A DNA stretch of 64,000 nt, taken from Pasteurellaceae bacterium RH1A (GTDB lineage: Bacteria > Pseudomonadota > Gammaproteobacteria > Enterobacterales > Pasteurellaceae). Each line of letters begins with the position of its first letter. The first letter of the stretch is position 1. The notes under the pieces were generated by a model. The model saw nothing but the letters and a program-made list of their open reading frames with translations. It did not search any database and was not told the DNA's origin. Shown in pieces: positions 34,578 through 45,280 of the stretch. The translations under genes and the position numbers were made by a program. The DNA lies in NCBI GenBank assembly GCA_012221805.1, contig CP015195.1:1101771-1165770 (forward strand), in the 5' to 3' direction.

Positions 34578-35925
34578 GTTCTTTGAAAATCGTAGCCTGC
34601 GGTTCCGCCTGGTGATTGCCCTTTCCCTGGTTAGCTTTGTGATTTGGGTACTGGCCATGGTGGTTGAATGGAACAAGGCCCGTGATGAGGTGGACAAGCT
34701 CTTTGATGCCCAGCAGGTGCTTTTTGCTGAACGCCTGGCCTCGTCTGATATTTTCCAGGGCTTCCACGAGGTCCGCCATCGGGGCCTGCGTAGGGGAGCC
34801 AAGAAGGTGGATGATGATGCCCTGGCCTTTGCGGTTTATACTGAAAATGGCCAGCTCATCACCCACGATAATCGCAATGGCCGCTATATTCCCTTTGCCC
34901 CCAAACGGGGCTTTTCGCAGGTTACCATCTATGAGGACGATGGCGATAAGGACGAGTGGCGGATCTTCTGGCTCAAGCACCGGGATATTTTTATTGCGGT
35001 AGGCCAGGAGCTGGACTATCGGGATGATCTGATCAATGACATTGTTTTCGTCCAGCTCTGGGTATGGCTGGCGGGCTTGCCCCTGCTTATTTTAGCCATT
35101 CTCTGGGTGGTCAATCGGGAATTGCGTTCCCTCCGCCTGCTAAAAAAACAGGTGACCCAACGCAAGCCGGATGATTTTTCGCAAATTTCCAAGCAAAATC
35201 TACCGCTTGAAATCTTCCCTCTGGTGGATAGCCTCAATAATTACCTGGCCCGTACCCAGACCATGTTTAACCGGGAGCGACGTTTTACCTCCGATGCCGC
35301 CCACGAATTGCGAAGCCCCTTGGCTGCCCTACGGATCCAAACCGAGTTGGCCCAATTAACCATGGACGACCCCAAAGAGCATAGCCAAGCCCTGGGCAAT
35401 ATTACCCAAAGTATTGACCGAATTGCCCTTTTGATTGAGCAGCTCCTAACTCTGTCCCGCCTGGAAAATCTGGTGGAGTTGGACGAACTTGAGCCCATTG
35501 ACTGGCAGAGGCTGATTGAAAGCAATGTGGCCCAGCTCTACCTCCAGGCTGAGCAAAAGGGCAGTGAGATTGAGGTAGAGGTGGAGCACTACCCGCAAAA
35601 CCAGCAGGGCAAGTCCATGTTGCTTTCTTTGGTCTTGCGTAACCTGATTGAAAACGCCATCAACTACACGCCAGAAGGCTCTCTGATTCGGGTCTCTTTG
35701 TCTGAACAAAAATTAGTGGTGGAAGATAATGGTACCGGCGTAAGTGAAGCGGATTTAGCCAAGCTGGGCCAGCCCTTCTACCGGCCGGTGGATAGGCCAG
35801 ACAGTGATAACAAGGGATCTGGCCTAGGCATTTCTATTGTTAAACGAATTGTCGAATTGCACCGCTTTAAGTTGAATTTAAGTGCCAGTGAATTAGGTGG
35901 TTTGAAGGTGGAAGTGATCTTCTAA
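34570..35925 (+). CDS. qseC: sensor histidine kinase QseC type
   Basis: This is a 451-residue inner-membrane kinase: first helix at about 14-32, a periplasmic domain of about 125 residues, second helix at about 160-181, a HAMP-like linker, and the H-box '[25 protein letters not shown]' with H245. The catalytic part has the N box '[15 protein letters not shown]', G1 'VEDNGTGVS' and G2 '[12 protein letters not shown]'. The sensor region has acid-rich stretches ('EDDGDKDEW', 'ELDYRDD') that could bind cations. The E. coli QseC ligand story (autoinducer-3/catecholamines) may not apply here. Confidence 0.9.
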   Translation: MRRFFENRSLRFRLVIALSLVSFVIWVLAMVVEWNKARDEVDKLFDAQQVLFAERLASSDIFQGFHEVRHRGLRRGAKKVDDDALAFAVYTENGQLITHDNRNGRYIPFAPKRGFSQVTIYEDDGDKDEWRIFWLKHRDIFIAVGQELDYRDDLINDIVFVQLWVWLAGLPLLILAILWVVNRELRSLRLLKKQVTQRKPDDFSQISKQNLPLEIFPLVDSLNNYLARTQTMFNRERRFTSDAAHELRSPLAALRIQTELAQLTMDDPKEHSQALGNITQSIDRIALLIEQLLTLSRLENLVELDELEPIDWQRLIESNVAQLYLQAEQKGSEIEVEVEHYPQNQQGKSMLLSLVLRNLIENAINYTPEGSLIRVSLSEQKLVVEDNGTGVSEADLAKLGQPFYRPVDRPDSDNKGSGLGISIVKRIVELHRFKLNLSASELGGLKVEVIF

Positions 35926-35931
35926 AAAAAG

Positions 35932-35956
35932 CCCCTCTTTGGCTGACAAAGAGGGG
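35932..35956. terminator. bidirectional terminator between qseC and cysK
   Basis: CCCCTCTTTGGCTGACAAAGAGGGG is a stem of nine pairs. On the minus strand it is followed by CTTTTTTT, so it serves cysK best; qseC converges from the other side. Confidence 0.75.
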
Positions 35957-35991
35957 AAGGGAGTCACAATGGAGGTTTTTGTTTTTATGTT

Positions 35992-36942
35992 TTATGCTTC
36001 AATGCCTTCAAAGAGGGCGGTACTGAGGTAGCGTTCTGAAGCCGATGGCAACACGGCAACCACTAATTTGCCTTCAAATTCAGGCAATTTGGCAATACGG
36101 TCGGCGGCGGCAACAGCAGCTCCAGATGAAATGCCGGCCAAAATGCCTTCTTCAGCCATAAGGCGGCGAGCAGTGGCAATGGCGGTTTCGCTATCCACCT
36201 GTTCTACACGGTCAATCAGGCTTAAATCCAAGGTTTTGGGAATAAAGCCCGCCCCGATGCCCTGAATTTTGTGTGGGCCTGGTTTGACTTCTTCGCCATT
36301 GCGGGTTTGGGTGATAACCGGCGATTCAGCGGGTTCTACCGCAACCAAGGTCACATTTTTGCCCTTATCTTGCTTAAAGTAGCGGCCTGTTCCTGTAATG
36401 GTGCCGCCTGTGCCTACGCCTGCCACAAAGGCTTCAATCTGGCCCTCGGTAGCCTCCCAAATTTCAGGGCCGGTGGTTTGTTGGTGGATGGCTGGGTTGG
36501 CTGGGTTTTCAAACTGCTTGAGCATCACATAACGGTTAGGATCGCTGGCCACAATTTCTTCGGCCTTGGCAATCGCCCCCTTCATGCCTTTAGCCCCTTC
36601 GGTTAAAACCAGGTTTACCCCCAGGCCTCGCAAGAGGCGTTTGCGTTCATTACTCATGGTTTCAGGCATGGTAATGGTAATCGGGTAGCCACGGGCGGCG
36701 GCCACATAGGCCAGGGCGATACCCGTATTACCGCTGGTGGCTTCAATGATTTCCTTACCCTCTGTGAGCAGGCCATCTTTCTCCGCCTGCCAAACCATGT
36801 TGGCCCCGATACGGCATTTAACACTAAAACTTGGGTTACGGGCTTCAATTTTGACTAGCAAATTGCCCTGGTTGCCGAAGTTTTTTAAGCGTACAAGCGG
36901 GGTGTTGCCAATGGTTAAAGAGTTGTCTGCATAAATGGTCAT
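35992..36942 (-). CDS. cysK: cysteine synthase A
   Basis: CysK makes cysteine from O-acetylserine and sulfide with PLP. The start at 36942 gives a 316-residue product '[22 protein letters not shown]'. The PLP lysine is K42 in '[14 protein letters not shown]'; the substrate loop is '[20 protein letters not shown]' and the PLP-phosphate loop '[15 protein letters not shown]'. The frame is open to 37005, but that extension lacks family sequence. The C-terminus ends 'ALFEGIEA', without the typical C-terminal Ile needed by partners of the CdiA-CT/SAT binding type being obvious. Confidence 0.95.
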   Translation of the reverse strand: MTIYADNSLTIGNTPLVRLKNFGNQGNLLVKIEARNPSFSVKCRIGANMVWQAEKDGLLTEGKEIIEATSGNTGIALAYVAAARGYPITITMPETMSNERKRLLRGLGVNLVLTEGAKGMKGAIAKAEEIVASDPNRYVMLKQFENPANPAIHQQTTGPEIWEATEGQIEAFVAGVGTGGTITGTGRYFKQDKGKNVTLVAVEPAESPVITQTRNGEEVKPGPHKIQGIGAGFIPKTLDLSLIDRVEQVDSETAIATARRLMAEEGILAGISSGAAVAAADRIAKLPEFEGKLVVAVLPSASERYLSTALFEGIEA

Positions 36943-37131
36943 AAGCGCCTTCCTTTTGAGTATTTGTAAAAATTGAGGCCAATCATACCGCTTGTTTTTA
37001 GGCAAGTGTAGTGGTTAAAGTTTATTTGATATAACGGATGGTTATATAAGCAAATCCCAGGCCTAGCTTTGCATTGTGGGCCTATACAAGCTAAAATCAT
37101 CACTATCTCTCTGCCAACCTAGGAAGAACTT

Positions 37132-38154
37132 ATGTTACTTATCGATCTCGCCGCCCAAAGCCTGGCCCCTGAAGAAAAGGAGATGCTAGAACATCCCCTG
37201 GTTTCAGGCCTCATTCTCTTTACTCGTAATTTTGAAAGCCGTGAACAGGTGACTGATCTGGTCAGACAGGTACGTGAACAGGTCAAAAAGCCGCTTTTGA
37301 TTACAGTTGATCAGGAGGGCGGCCGAGTGCAACGCTTCCGTGAAGGCTTTACCAAATTGCCAGCCATGCAGGCCTTCTTACAACTCAATCGGCCTGATCT
37401 AGCCCAAGAAGCCGGCTGGCTTATGGCAGCAGAAATGTTTGCCCTCGGCATTGACTTGAGCTTTGCCCCAGTACTGGACTTGGGCCACTGCTGCAAGGCG
37501 ATTGGGGATCGTTCCTTTGGAGAGAAACCCAGCCAAATCCTGCCTATTGCCGAAGCCTTTATTGATGGCATGCGGGAAATGGGCATGGCAGCCACGGGCA
37601 AACATTTCCCGGGCCATGGTCATGTTTTAGCCGATTCACATTTGGAAACCCCCTTTGATGATCGCCCCCAAGAGGCCATTTTCAGCCACGACATCCAGCC
37701 CTTCCAGCAACTGATTGCCAAGGGCAAGCTCTCGGCTATTATGCCGGCCCATGTGATCTACACCCAGTGCGACAGCCAGCCGGCCAGCGGTTCCCACTAC
37801 TGGCTCAAGCAGGTTTTACGCCAGCAGTTGGGTTTTGATGGCGTGATTTTCTCTGATGATCTGGGCATGAAGGGGGCGGGCTTTATGGGCGATTATGTGG
37901 AACGCAGCCGCAAGGCCTTGGAAGCGGGTTGCGATTTGCTGCTTTTATGTAACGAGCCACAAGGCGTGGTTCAGGTGCTGGATAACTTAAAAACCCAACC
38001 GACCCAATCCCAAAAAGAACGGCATTTTTCCCTTATGAAAAAACGGGATCTGAACTGGCAGGAACTGACTGCCAGCCCACGTTGGCAAAAAATGCACCAG
38101 GAACTAGCCCAGCTGCAAGAACAATGGTTGGAGTGGAAGGAAGCCCATGCCTAA
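37132..38154 (+). CDS. nagZ: beta-N-acetylhexosaminidase NagZ
   Basis: NagZ is the cytosolic enzyme that removes GlcNAc from anhydromuropeptides in peptidoglycan recycling, a GH3 TIM barrel. The 340-residue protein has '[22 protein letters not shown]' (about 62-83), '[12 protein letters not shown]', the catalytic-loop '[21 protein letters not shown]' (about 158-178) and the nucleophile region '[11 protein letters not shown]'. It overlaps rlmC by 8 bp, so the two are co-translated. The promoter should lie in the 190-bp gap before it. Confidence 0.95.
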   Translation: MLLIDLAAQSLAPEEKEMLEHPLVSGLILFTRNFESREQVTDLVRQVREQVKKPLLITVDQEGGRVQRFREGFTKLPAMQAFLQLNRPDLAQEAGWLMAAEMFALGIDLSFAPVLDLGHCCKAIGDRSFGEKPSQILPIAEAFIDGMREMGMAATGKHFPGHGHVLADSHLETPFDDRPQEAIFSHDIQPFQQLIAKGKLSAIMPAHVIYTQCDSQPASGSHYWLKQVLRQQLGFDGVIFSDDLGMKGAGFMGDYVERSRKALEAGCDLLLLCNEPQGVVQVLDNLKTQPTQSQKERHFSLMKKRDLNWQELTASPRWQKMHQELAQLQEQWLEWKEAHA

Positions 38155-39322
38155 GGCAATAAACTGTTCGCATTTTAAACGTAAGGACTGCACCTCCTGC
38201 CTCTGGCTAGACCAGGACTACGCCCAGCAAATCGCCCAAAAAGAAGCCGACCTCAAGCGGTTGGTTTCGCCCTATTTCTTGCAAACTAGCCTCTGGTTGC
38301 CAGCCGTTCAATCTCCCCTAATCGGTTTTCGCAACAAGGCCAAGATGGTGGTGTCAGGCAGTGTGGAGCGGCCGATTTTGGGGTTACTCAAAGACCCGAC
38401 CGATCCGCAAAGTGGGATAGATCTGACAGATTGCTCCCTCTATCCAGCCAGTTTTGCCCCGCTTTTTCCCATTCTCAGGGACTTTATCGGCCGGGCTGGG
38501 CTGGTTCCCTACAACATCGCCAAGCAAAAGGGCGAACTCAAATATATTCTCATCAGCCAAAGCGGCTTTAACCAGTCGCTTATGATCCGCTTTGTGTTGA
38601 GAAGTGAAAACAAGCGGGCCCTAATTGAGCGAGAATTGCAAAATTTCCTGAAAAAACTACCGCTTGCTTCAGTAGTTAGCCTCAATATCCAGCCCCAGCA
38701 TGCGGCAATCTTGGAGGGGGAAACCGAGATTTTTCTGACCGAAAATCAGGTGCTGGAAGAGCATTTTAACGGCATTCCGCTTTTTATTCGCCCTCAGGGC
38801 TTTTTTCAGACCAATCCAAGGGTGGCCAGCCAGCTCTATTTGACTGCCCAAACCTGGGTACAAGACTTGCCGATTAACAAACTTTGGGATCTCTTCTGCG
38901 GCGTGGGCGGCTTTGGCCTGCATTGTGCGGCTGCCTTGCAGAAGAAAAATCCAGATGTGGAGCTAACCGGCATTGAAATTTCAGCCTCAGCCATTGCCTC
39001 CGCCACTCTGTCTGCCCAAAAATTGGGCCTGCAAAAGGTGAAATTTGCTTCTCTGGATTCGGCCCAGTTTGCTTTGAATGAGCAGGGTAATCGCCCCGAT
39101 TTGGTTATCGTTAATCCGCCAAGGCGGGGAATTGGGCAGGATTTGGCTGTCTTTTTAAATCAGCTAGGCTCGGATTATTTGATTTATTCCAGCTGCAATG
39201 CCCAAACCATGGCCCGAGATTTTGCCCATTTAAGCCACTATAAACTGGCTAAAATTCAACTCTTTGATATGTTCCCCCACACGGCCCATTATGAGGTCTT
39301 GTGCCTACTGACAAAAATTTAG
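38147..39322 (+). CDS. rlmC: 23S rRNA (uracil(747)-C(5))-methyltransferase RlmC
   Basis: RlmC (RumB) methylates U747 of 23S rRNA, using SAM. The 391-residue protein has the 4Fe-4S Cys cluster at its N-terminus ([19 protein letters not shown]7, C15, C18, and probably the Cys in 'LTDCSLYP'). The SAM-binding domain follows ('[16 protein letters not shown]', about 245-260; '[18 protein letters not shown]'), then '[13 protein letters not shown]' and the catalytic '[14 protein letters not shown]'. No TRAM domain precedes it, which fits RlmC better than RlmD. It overlaps nagZ. Confidence 0.92.
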   Translation: MPKAINCSHFKRKDCTSCLWLDQDYAQQIAQKEADLKRLVSPYFLQTSLWLPAVQSPLIGFRNKAKMVVSGSVERPILGLLKDPTDPQSGIDLTDCSLYPASFAPLFPILRDFIGRAGLVPYNIAKQKGELKYILISQSGFNQSLMIRFVLRSENKRALIERELQNFLKKLPLASVVSLNIQPQHAAILEGETEIFLTENQVLEEHFNGIPLFIRPQGFFQTNPRVASQLYLTAQTWVQDLPINKLWDLFCGVGGFGLHCAAALQKKNPDVELTGIEISASAIASATLSAQKLGLQKVKFASLDSAQFALNEQGNRPDLVIVNPPRRGIGQDLAVFLNQLGSDYLIYSSCNAQTMARDFAHLSHYKLAKIQLFDMFPHTAHYEVLCLLTKI

Positions 39323-39377
39323 AACGGATAAGTTTTATTTATAAGCAAGTAAAATTTTTTTTGTTAAATTTTTGTGA

Positions 39378-39422
39378 AAATAAGATCTATGTCACATTAT
39401 TTTTTTTTAGATGGGGCATAAT
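39378..39422 (+). promoter_or_regulatory. CRP-dependent (class II) promoter of sucA
   Basis: Bases 39378-39399 (AAATAAGATC ... TCACATTA) match the CRP consensus at 17 of 22 positions by hand alignment, with a perfect right half-site TCACA. CATAAT at 39417-39422 is a good -10. A start near 39429 would put the CRP centre at about -41. No -35 is visible, which fits class II activation. Confidence 0.6.
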
Positions 39423-39507
39423 AGGCAAACTTTTGTTTTTCGCTTCAAGATTGTCAAATGAAGTGAATTTTTTATCTTCTGTAAACACACAATAAGGTTA
39501 GGTCTGT

Positions 39508-42327
39508 ATGCAAAATACTTCTGTGTACAAAAATTTTGATGAGTGGATAGCCTCTTCTCCATTTGGCGGGTCAAACCAGTCTTATGTTGAAGAAATTTAT
39601 GAACAATATCTGGCGGACCCAGACAGCGTGGATGCTTCTTGGAAGGCTACTTTCGATGCCCTGCCAAAGGCTACGGCAGCCGAGCAGCCCCATTCCCAGG
39701 TTCGGGATTATTTCCGCCGTTTAGCGCGTGAAAACCAGGCCCAGGCCGTGACGGTAATTGACCCTGAAGCCAGCGCCAAATTGGTTAAAGTCCTGCAATT
39801 TATTAACGCCTACCGCTTCCGGGGCCACTTGGAAGCCAAATTAGACCCCCTCAACTATTATCGTTGGAAAACCTCCCAAGTTCCAGAATTGGACTACCGC
39901 CACCATGGCCTAACCGAGGCAGACCTAGACGAAACCTTTAACATCGGCCACTACGTTTACAATAAAGAAACCATTAAGTTAAGCGAGTTGGCAGACAACC
40001 TGCGTGAAACCTATTGCGGTTCCATCGGTTTAGAATTTATGCATGTTCAGGACATGGAGCAGAAAAACTGGCTCCAGGCCAAGATGGAAAGCGTGCTCAA
40101 TAAGCCTTTATTTACCCAGGAAGAGCGAGTTAATCTCCTACAAGAATTAACCGCTGCTGATGGCTTGGAACGCTACTTGGGGGCTAAATTCCCAGGGGCT
40201 AAACGCTTCTCGCTTGAAGGATCGGACGCCTTTATTCCAATGATGAAGGAAATTATTCGCCACGCCAGCCGTCAGGGCATGTCTGATGTGGTCTTTGGTA
40301 TGGCCCACCGTGGTCGTCTTAATATGTTGGTCAATGTGCTAGGTAAACGCCCAGCCGAACTCTTCGATGAATTTGCTGGTAAACACGGCGACCACAACCG
40401 CACGGGTGATGTGAAATACCACCAAGGCTTCTCGGCTGATTTTGCTGTGGACGACAAGCAAATCCACCTGGCCCTGGCCTTCAACCCTTCTCACTTAGAA
40501 ATTGTAAGCCCTGTGGTTATCGGCTCGGTGCGGGCCAGACAAACCCGTTTAAATGATGAAGAGCGTAACAAGGTCTTAGCCGTTACCGTACACGGCGACT
40601 CCGCTGTAGCCGGCCAAGGTGTGGTGCAAGAAACGCTCAATATGTCTAACGCCCGTGGTTACACGGTTGGCGGGACTATTCGTATCGTTATCAACAACCA
40701 GATCGGCTTTACCACCTCCAACCCGAACGACACTCGTTCAACCGAATACTGTACCGACATCGCCAAGATGATCCAGGCGCCAATTATTCACGTTAATGGT
40801 GACGATCCTGAAGCCGTGGCCTTTGCTGCCCGCATGGCGGTTGAATACCGCATGATCTTCAAACGGGATATTTTCATTGATCTCATTTCTTACCGCCGCC
40901 ACGGCCACAACGAGGCCGATGAGCCATTAGCCACCCAACCGATGATGTACAGCATCATCAAAAAACACCCAACTCCACGCAAGGTTTATGCTGAACGCCT
41001 CAAGGCCGATGGTATCATCACCGAAGAGCAAGAAATCGAAATGATGAACCTCTATCGTGACGCTCTAGACAACGGCGAGCGGGTTGTGCCTGAATGGCGG
41101 GATATGGATACCGCCAAGATGGACTGGCTCCAATACCTCAACTATGAGTGGACGGACCCCTATGAAAGCAAGTTCCCACTAGACCGCTTTACCACCCTAG
41201 CTAAACGGGTGACGACCTACCCTGAAAGCGTGAAAGCCCATTCCCGTGTCGAGAAGATCTACCAAGACCGCCGTGCCATGTATCAGGGCGAAAAATTGCT
41301 AGATTGGGGTATGGCAGAAACCATGGCTTATGCGACCTTGCTTGATGAAGGCACGCACGTTCGCCTCTCGGGCGAAGATGCTGGCCGGGGAACATTCTTC
41401 CACCGCCATGCCGTGGTTCACAACCAAAACGACGGCACAGGCTATGTGCCACTTACCCAACTGCATGCCAACCAAGGCCGCTTTGAGGTTTGGGACTCTG
41501 TGCTTTCTGAAGAAGCCGTGCTGGCCTTTGAATATGGCTATGCCACCACCACGCCAAAAACCCTGACCATTTGGGAAGCCCAATTCGGTGATTTCGCCAA
41601 CGGTGCCCAAATTGTGATTGACCAATTTATCAGCTCAGGCGAACAAAAATGGGGTCGGATGTGTGGCTTGGTGATGTTGCTCCCACACGGCTATGAAGGC
41701 CAAGGCCCAGAGCACTCCTCAGCCCGTTTAGAGCGTTATCTGCAACTTTGTGCTGAACAGAACATGCAGGTTTGCGTGCCATCTACACCAGCCCAGGTTT
41801 ACCACATGCTACGCCGCCAGGCCATCCGCAAAATGCGCCGCCCATTGATTGCCATTTCGCCAAAATCCCTGCTCCGCCACCCGCTTGCGGTGTCCAGCCT
41901 GGAGGAATTGGTGGATGGAAGTTTCCAAACCGTGATTGGCGAAATTGATGAGCTTGATCCGAAGGCAGTGAAACGGGTGGTCTTCTGTTCAGGTAAGGTT
42001 TACTACGACTTGCTAGAACAACGCCGTGCTAATGAGCAAAAAGATGTGGCCATCATCCGTATCGAACAGCTCTACCCATACCCGCATGAAGACGTGAAAG
42101 CCGTGCTTGAGCAATATGCCCATGTAACCGACTTTGTCTGGTGCCAAGAAGAGCCACTCAACCAAGGGGCTTGGTATTGCAGCAAGCATAATTTTGAGGC
42201 CTCCATTCCAGAAGGCGCCAAACTCAAATATGCTGGCCGCCCAGCGTCTGCCTCACCTGCGGTGGGTTATATGTCGCTTCATACCAAGCAGCAGAAGGCT
42301 TTGGTGGAAGAGGCTTTGAGTTTATAA
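39508..42327 (+). CDS. sucA: 2-oxoglutarate dehydrogenase E1 component
   Basis: SucA is the thiamine-diphosphate-dependent decarboxylase of the 2-oxoglutarate dehydrogenase complex, converting 2-oxoglutarate and passing succinyl groups to SucB. The 939-residue length is normal. Marks are the N-terminal 'YVEEIYEQYLADPDSVDASWKATF', the ThDP-site 'VVFGMAHRGRLNMLVNVLGK', 'GDSAVAGQGVVQETLNMSNARGYTVGGTIRIVINNQIGFTTS', 'SYRRHGHNEADEP' and 'VMLLPHGYEGQGPEHSSARLERYLQ'. A CRP-type promoter lies upstream. The usual close sucA-sucB spacing is widened to 245 bp by a MITE-like repeat. Confidence 0.97.
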   Translation: MQNTSVYKNFDEWIASSPFGGSNQSYVEEIYEQYLADPDSVDASWKATFDALPKATAAEQPHSQVRDYFRRLARENQAQAVTVIDPEASAKLVKVLQFINAYRFRGHLEAKLDPLNYYRWKTSQVPELDYRHHGLTEADLDETFNIGHYVYNKETIKLSELADNLRETYCGSIGLEFMHVQDMEQKNWLQAKMESVLNKPLFTQEERVNLLQELTAADGLERYLGAKFPGAKRFSLEGSDAFIPMMKEIIRHASRQGMSDVVFGMAHRGRLNMLVNVLGKRPAELFDEFAGKHGDHNRTGDVKYHQGFSADFAVDDKQIHLALAFNPSHLEIVSPVVIGSVRARQTRLNDEERNKVLAVTVHGDSAVAGQGVVQETLNMSNARGYTVGGTIRIVINNQIGFTTSNPNDTRSTEYCTDIAKMIQAPIIHVNGDDPEAVAFAARMAVEYRMIFKRDIFIDLISYRRHGHNEADEPLATQPMMYSIIKKHPTPRKVYAERLKADGIITEEQEIEMMNLYRDALDNGERVVPEWRDMDTAKMDWLQYLNYEWTDPYESKFPLDRFTTLAKRVTTYPESVKAHSRVEKIYQDRRAMYQGEKLLDWGMAETMAYATLLDEGTHVRLSGEDAGRGTFFHRHAVVHNQNDGTGYVPLTQLHANQGRFEVWDSVLSEEAVLAFEYGYATTTPKTLTIWEAQFGDFANGAQIVIDQFISSGEQKWGRMCGLVMLLPHGYEGQGPEHSSARLERYLQLCAEQNMQVCVPSTPAQVYHMLRRQAIRKMRRPLIAISPKSLLRHPLAVSSLEELVDGSFQTVIGEIDELDPKAVKRVVFCSGKVYYDLLEQRRANEQKDVAIIRIEQLYPYPHEDVKAVLEQYAHVTDFVWCQEEPLNQGAWYCSKHNFEASIPEGAKLKYAGRPASASPAVGYMSLHTKQQKALVEEALSL

Positions 42328-42347
42328 CGTAAGGGGCCTGCCAAGCT

Positions 42348-42532
42348 CGATCTGATCCCCCTCTTTAGCAAAGAGGGGTTAGGGGAGATTTGGCAGGCGA
42401 GAAAACGAAGTGAGAGCGTGAACAAGCGGGGCAAAAAGTTGAATTTTTTGCAAAATGTATTACCAGCTCCGTTTTCACTTCTGAAAAATCTCCCCCAGCC
42501 CCTCTTTTTCAAAGAGGGGAGTGGATCGAGGG
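42348..42532. repeat. MITE-like element, copy 2, inside the sucAB operon
   Basis: The left end holds CCCCCTCTTTAGCAAAGAGGGG-type palindromes and GGAGATTTGGCAGG; the right end is the inverted AAATCTCCCCCAGCCCCTC...AAAGAGGGGA. The ends (GATC...GGATCGAG) resemble those of copy 1. It lies between sucA and sucB and could form a long RNA stem or two small ones that affect sucB expression. Confidence 0.8.
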
Positions 42533-42572
42533 AGAGTAGAGATTACCGAACCGAACACAAAAGGAAAATAAT

Positions 42573-43799
42573 ATGACTATCGAAATTCTTGTTCCAGACC
42601 TTCCAGAATCTGTAGCCGATGCAACTGTTGCAACCTGGCATAAAAAAGTGGGCGACACGGTTAAACGTGACGAAGTTTTAGTTGAAATCGAAACCGACAA
42701 GGTGGTACTTGAAGTGCCAGCCGCCCAAGACGGTGTCTTAAGCGAAATTGCCCAAGATACAGGGGCAACCGTTATCAGCAAGCAGCTTTTAGGCAAAATC
42801 TCTGCCCAACAGGCAGGCGATGTGAGTTCTGCCACCATCGCTCAACCTGAAGCGACTCCAGCCGATCGCAAAAATGCCGCAGTGGAAAACTCCCACGCCA
42901 ATGCAGAAGATCAGGGCCCAGCTATCCGCCGCTTGCTTGCCGAACACGATCTCAAGGCTGAAGACATTACAGGTTCAGGCGTAGGTGGCCGTATTACCCG
43001 TGAAGATGTGGAAGCCGCCATCGCCAAACGTAAGGCCCAAGCTGCAACAGCTGCCGTTGCTACTGAGCAAAACACTGTCAGCACCGTTGCCTACTCTGCC
43101 CGCAGTGAAAAACGTGTGCCGATGACCCGCTTGCGTAAACGTATTGCCGAACGCTTGCTAGAAGCTAAAAACACCACAGCCATGCTGACCACCTTCAATG
43201 AAGTGGATATGCAGCCGATCATGAGCCTGCGTAAACAGTACGGCGAGAAATTTGAAAAACAACACGGCGTGCGTTTGGGCTTTATGTCCTTCTACATCAA
43301 GGCCGTGGTTGAAGCCCTTAAACGTTACCCAGAAGTGAACGCTTCGATTGATGGCGATGATGTGGTTTACCACAACTATTTCGATGTCAGCATTGCCGTT
43401 TCCACCCCACGTGGCCTGGTGACCCCAGTCCTGCGTGACTGCGACAAGCTCTCTATGGCTGAGATCGAAAAATCCATCAAGGCCTTGGCTGAAAAAGGCC
43501 GTGACGGCAAATTGACCGTGGAAGACTTAACGGGCGGTAACTTCACCATCACCAATGGCGGTGTCTTTGGCTCGCTTATGTCCACCCCAATTATCAACCC
43601 ACCACAAAGTGCCATTTTAGGTATGCACGCCATTAAGGATCGCCCTGTGGCAGTCAATGGCCAAGTGGTGATTCGCCCGATGATGTATTTGGCACTAAGC
43701 TACGATCACCGTTTAATTGACGGCCGTGAGTCTGTGGGCTTCTTGGTGGCCATTAAGGATTTACTGGAAGATCCGACACGGTTGTTATTAGAGATTTAA
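42573..43799 (+). CDS. sucB: 2-oxoglutarate dehydrogenase E2 (dihydrolipoamide succinyltransferase)
   Basis: SucB is the core acyltransferase that moves the succinyl group from lipoyl to CoA. The 408-residue protein has one lipoyl domain with K43 in '[13 protein letters not shown]', a linker, the peripheral-subunit-binding domain '[37 protein letters not shown]' (about 107-145) and the catalytic domain with '[29 protein letters not shown]' near the C-terminus (His and Asp of the active site). An IS481-type element begins 24 bp downstream. Confidence 0.97.
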   Translation: MTIEILVPDLPESVADATVATWHKKVGDTVKRDEVLVEIETDKVVLEVPAAQDGVLSEIAQDTGATVISKQLLGKISAQQAGDVSSATIAQPEATPADRKNAAVENSHANAEDQGPAIRRLLAEHDLKAEDITGSGVGGRITREDVEAAIAKRKAQAATAAVATEQNTVSTVAYSARSEKRVPMTRLRKRIAERLLEAKNTTAMLTTFNEVDMQPIMSLRKQYGEKFEKQHGVRLGFMSFYIKAVVEALKRYPEVNASIDGDDVVYHNYFDVSIAVSTPRGLVTPVLRDCDKLSMAEIEKSIKALAEKGRDGKLTVEDLTGGNFTITNGGVFGSLMSTPIINPPQSAILGMHAIKDRPVAVNGQVVIRPMMYLALSYDHRLIDGRESVGFLVAIKDLLEDPTRLLLEI

Positions 43800-43822
43800 T
43801 CCATTTTAGACAAGGGAGAGCT

Positions 43823-45163
43823 GGTACAACCTGATAACATCCTTTACATCATAACCCAAGGACATCGTTTACATTCTTTGCCGTAAAATCGCACCAAACA
43901 TCTTATCTTTGGTGAAGAAAATGGCTTGGAAACAAACGAATCCTATGGAACAAAAAACGTTATTTATCAAGGCTTGGTTGTCCCAACGCTTTACAAAATC
44001 CGACCTGTGTGAACAGTTCGGAATCAGTCGTCCAACAGCCAATAAATGGATTGAACGCTTTAAACAAGGCGGCTTTCCTGGTTTGCAAGAGCTATCCAGA
44101 AAGCCACATTATTCGCCCAATGCCACGCCACAATGGATTGTTGAGTGGCTGGTCAGTGAGCGACGCAAACGCCCCGATTGGGGGGCAAAAAAGCTGCTTG
44201 ACCTGTTTGAGCAACGCTTTCCTGAAGCCAAGAAACCGGCTGATAGCACAGGCGATTTAATCTTGGCTCGAGCAGGACTGGTCAAGCCCCGCAAGGTTCG
44301 CCGTCACACGCCAGCAGACAGCTTGCCCTTTGCCGAATGTGACGCCCCTAATACAACCTGGTGCGTGGATTTCAAGGGGCAATTCCAGCTAGGTGACCAG
44401 AAATGGTGCTACCCGCTAACGGTGAGCGACCAGTTTTGCCGTTACTTATTGCTTTGTCAGGCCCTGCCCAATACCTTGGGTGACCCTGTAAAAGCCCAGT
44501 TTGAACGACTTTTTTACGAGTTCGGGCTGCCTTGGAATATTCGTAGCGACAATGGCTCGCCCTTTGCCTCAACTGCCCTGGGTGGCTTAAGCAAGCTGGC
44601 CAAATGGTGGATTGACCTGGGCATTCGGCCCGAGCGTATTCGCCCCGCCCACCCCGAACAAAATGGGCATCATGAGCGAATGCACCGTAGCCTCAAGGCT
44701 TGTTTACTCAAGCGTGAGGCCATTGCAGGGAATCTTGCAGACCAACAGGCCATGTTCGATGCTTTTGTGCACGAATATAACCATGAGCGTAGCCACGAAA
44801 GCCTGCTTGATGATGACAAAAAACGTCAGACGCCAGCAAGTCTTTATCAGCCCTCAAGTCGTATTTATACCGGCAAGATTGAAGACTATGACTACGGTCA
44901 AGGTGTTGAACTTCGTCGAGTTAAACCCAGTGGCGAACTCTGTTGGCAAGGTGAAATTTACTACCTGAGCCAAATTTTAAAGCAAGAAACCGTTGCTTTT
45001 GTGCCTTACGCCGATGGTATTTGGCACATTTATTACCGTTTTCATTTTCTGGGTCAAATGGATGACCGAGAGAAGAAAATTACTCCAGCAAGTAGCTGGC
45101 ATATTAACCATACAATGTAAACGATGTCCTTAGAGAAAAATGTAAAGGATGTTTATGTTGTAC
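43823..45163 (+). mobile_element. IS481-family insertion sequence between sucB and sucC
   Basis: The left end (TACAAC, then ACATCCTTTACAT and AAGGACATCGTTTACATT) is matched by the right end in inverse orientation (AATGTAAACGATGTCCTT, ATGTAAAGGATGT, GTTGTA). The imperfect inverted repeats are thus about 50 bp long. AGCT flanks both sides (43819-43822 and 45164-45167), a possible 4-bp target duplication; the exact edges are uncertain by one base or so because the outermost bases differ. The element carries one complete transposase gene. Confidence 0.8.
43921..45120 (+). CDS. IS481-family transposase (rve integrase core)
   Basis: This is a 399-residue DDE transposase. The N-terminal helix-turn-helix is 'FTKSDLCEQFGISRPTANKWIERFKQGG' (about 24-51). 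The integrase core has Asp in 'TTWCVDFKGQFQL' (about 151), Asp in 'NIRSDNGSPFA' (about 209) and Glu in 'NGHHERMHRSLKA' (about 254), the full DDE triad. The start at 43921 (AWKQTNPMEQKT) fits relatives; the frame continues 4 codons to a TTG at 43909. No frameshift is visible, so the element may still be able to transpose. Confidence 0.9.
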   Translation: MAWKQTNPMEQKTLFIKAWLSQRFTKSDLCEQFGISRPTANKWIERFKQGGFPGLQELSRKPHYSPNATPQWIVEWLVSERRKRPDWGAKKLLDLFEQRFPEAKKPADSTGDLILARAGLVKPRKVRRHTPADSLPFAECDAPNTTWCVDFKGQFQLGDQKWCYPLTVSDQFCRYLLLCQALPNTLGDPVKAQFERLFYEFGLPWNIRSDNGSPFASTALGGLSKLAKWWIDLGIRPERIRPAHPEQNGHHERMHRSLKACLLKREAIAGNLADQQAMFDAFVHEYNHERSHESLLDDDKKRQTPASLYQPSSRIYTGKIEDYDYGQGVELRRVKPSGELCWQGEIYYLSQILKQETVAFVPYADGIWHIYYRFHFLGQMDDREKKITPASSWHINHTM

Positions 45164-45170
45164 AGCTTCG

Positions 45171-45280
45171 CTCCACCCGCTTGCGGGGGAGCTGCCGAAG
45201 GCTGAGGGGGGATTTGTACATTAGGATATTTTCTTCCCCCCTCCGTCACTCCGTGACACCTCCCCCGCAAGCGGGTGGAG
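45171..45280. repeat. third palindromic repeat type, next to the IS
   Basis: A perfect 21-bp inverted repeat, CTCCACCCGCTTGCGGGGGA(G) at 45171-45191 and (C)TCCCCCGCAAGCGGGTGGAG at 45260-45280, encloses GCTGCCGAAGGCTGAGGGGGGAT and its near-complement CCCCCCTCCGTCACTCCG. It looks like another short non-autonomous element, different from the CCCCTCTTT type. It lies just after the IS481-type element and before sucC. Confidence 0.7.

Noticed and set aside
35992..37005. Longer cysK start at 37005
   Set aside because: The 21 extra codons ([12 protein letters not shown]...) have no family counterpart, and the conserved N-terminus begins at 36942.
39371..39399. CRP site from TGTGA (39373) to TCACA (39392)
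   Set aside because: The two perfect half-sites are 14 bases apart in place of 6. The overlapping 22-base match at 39378-39399 was used instead.
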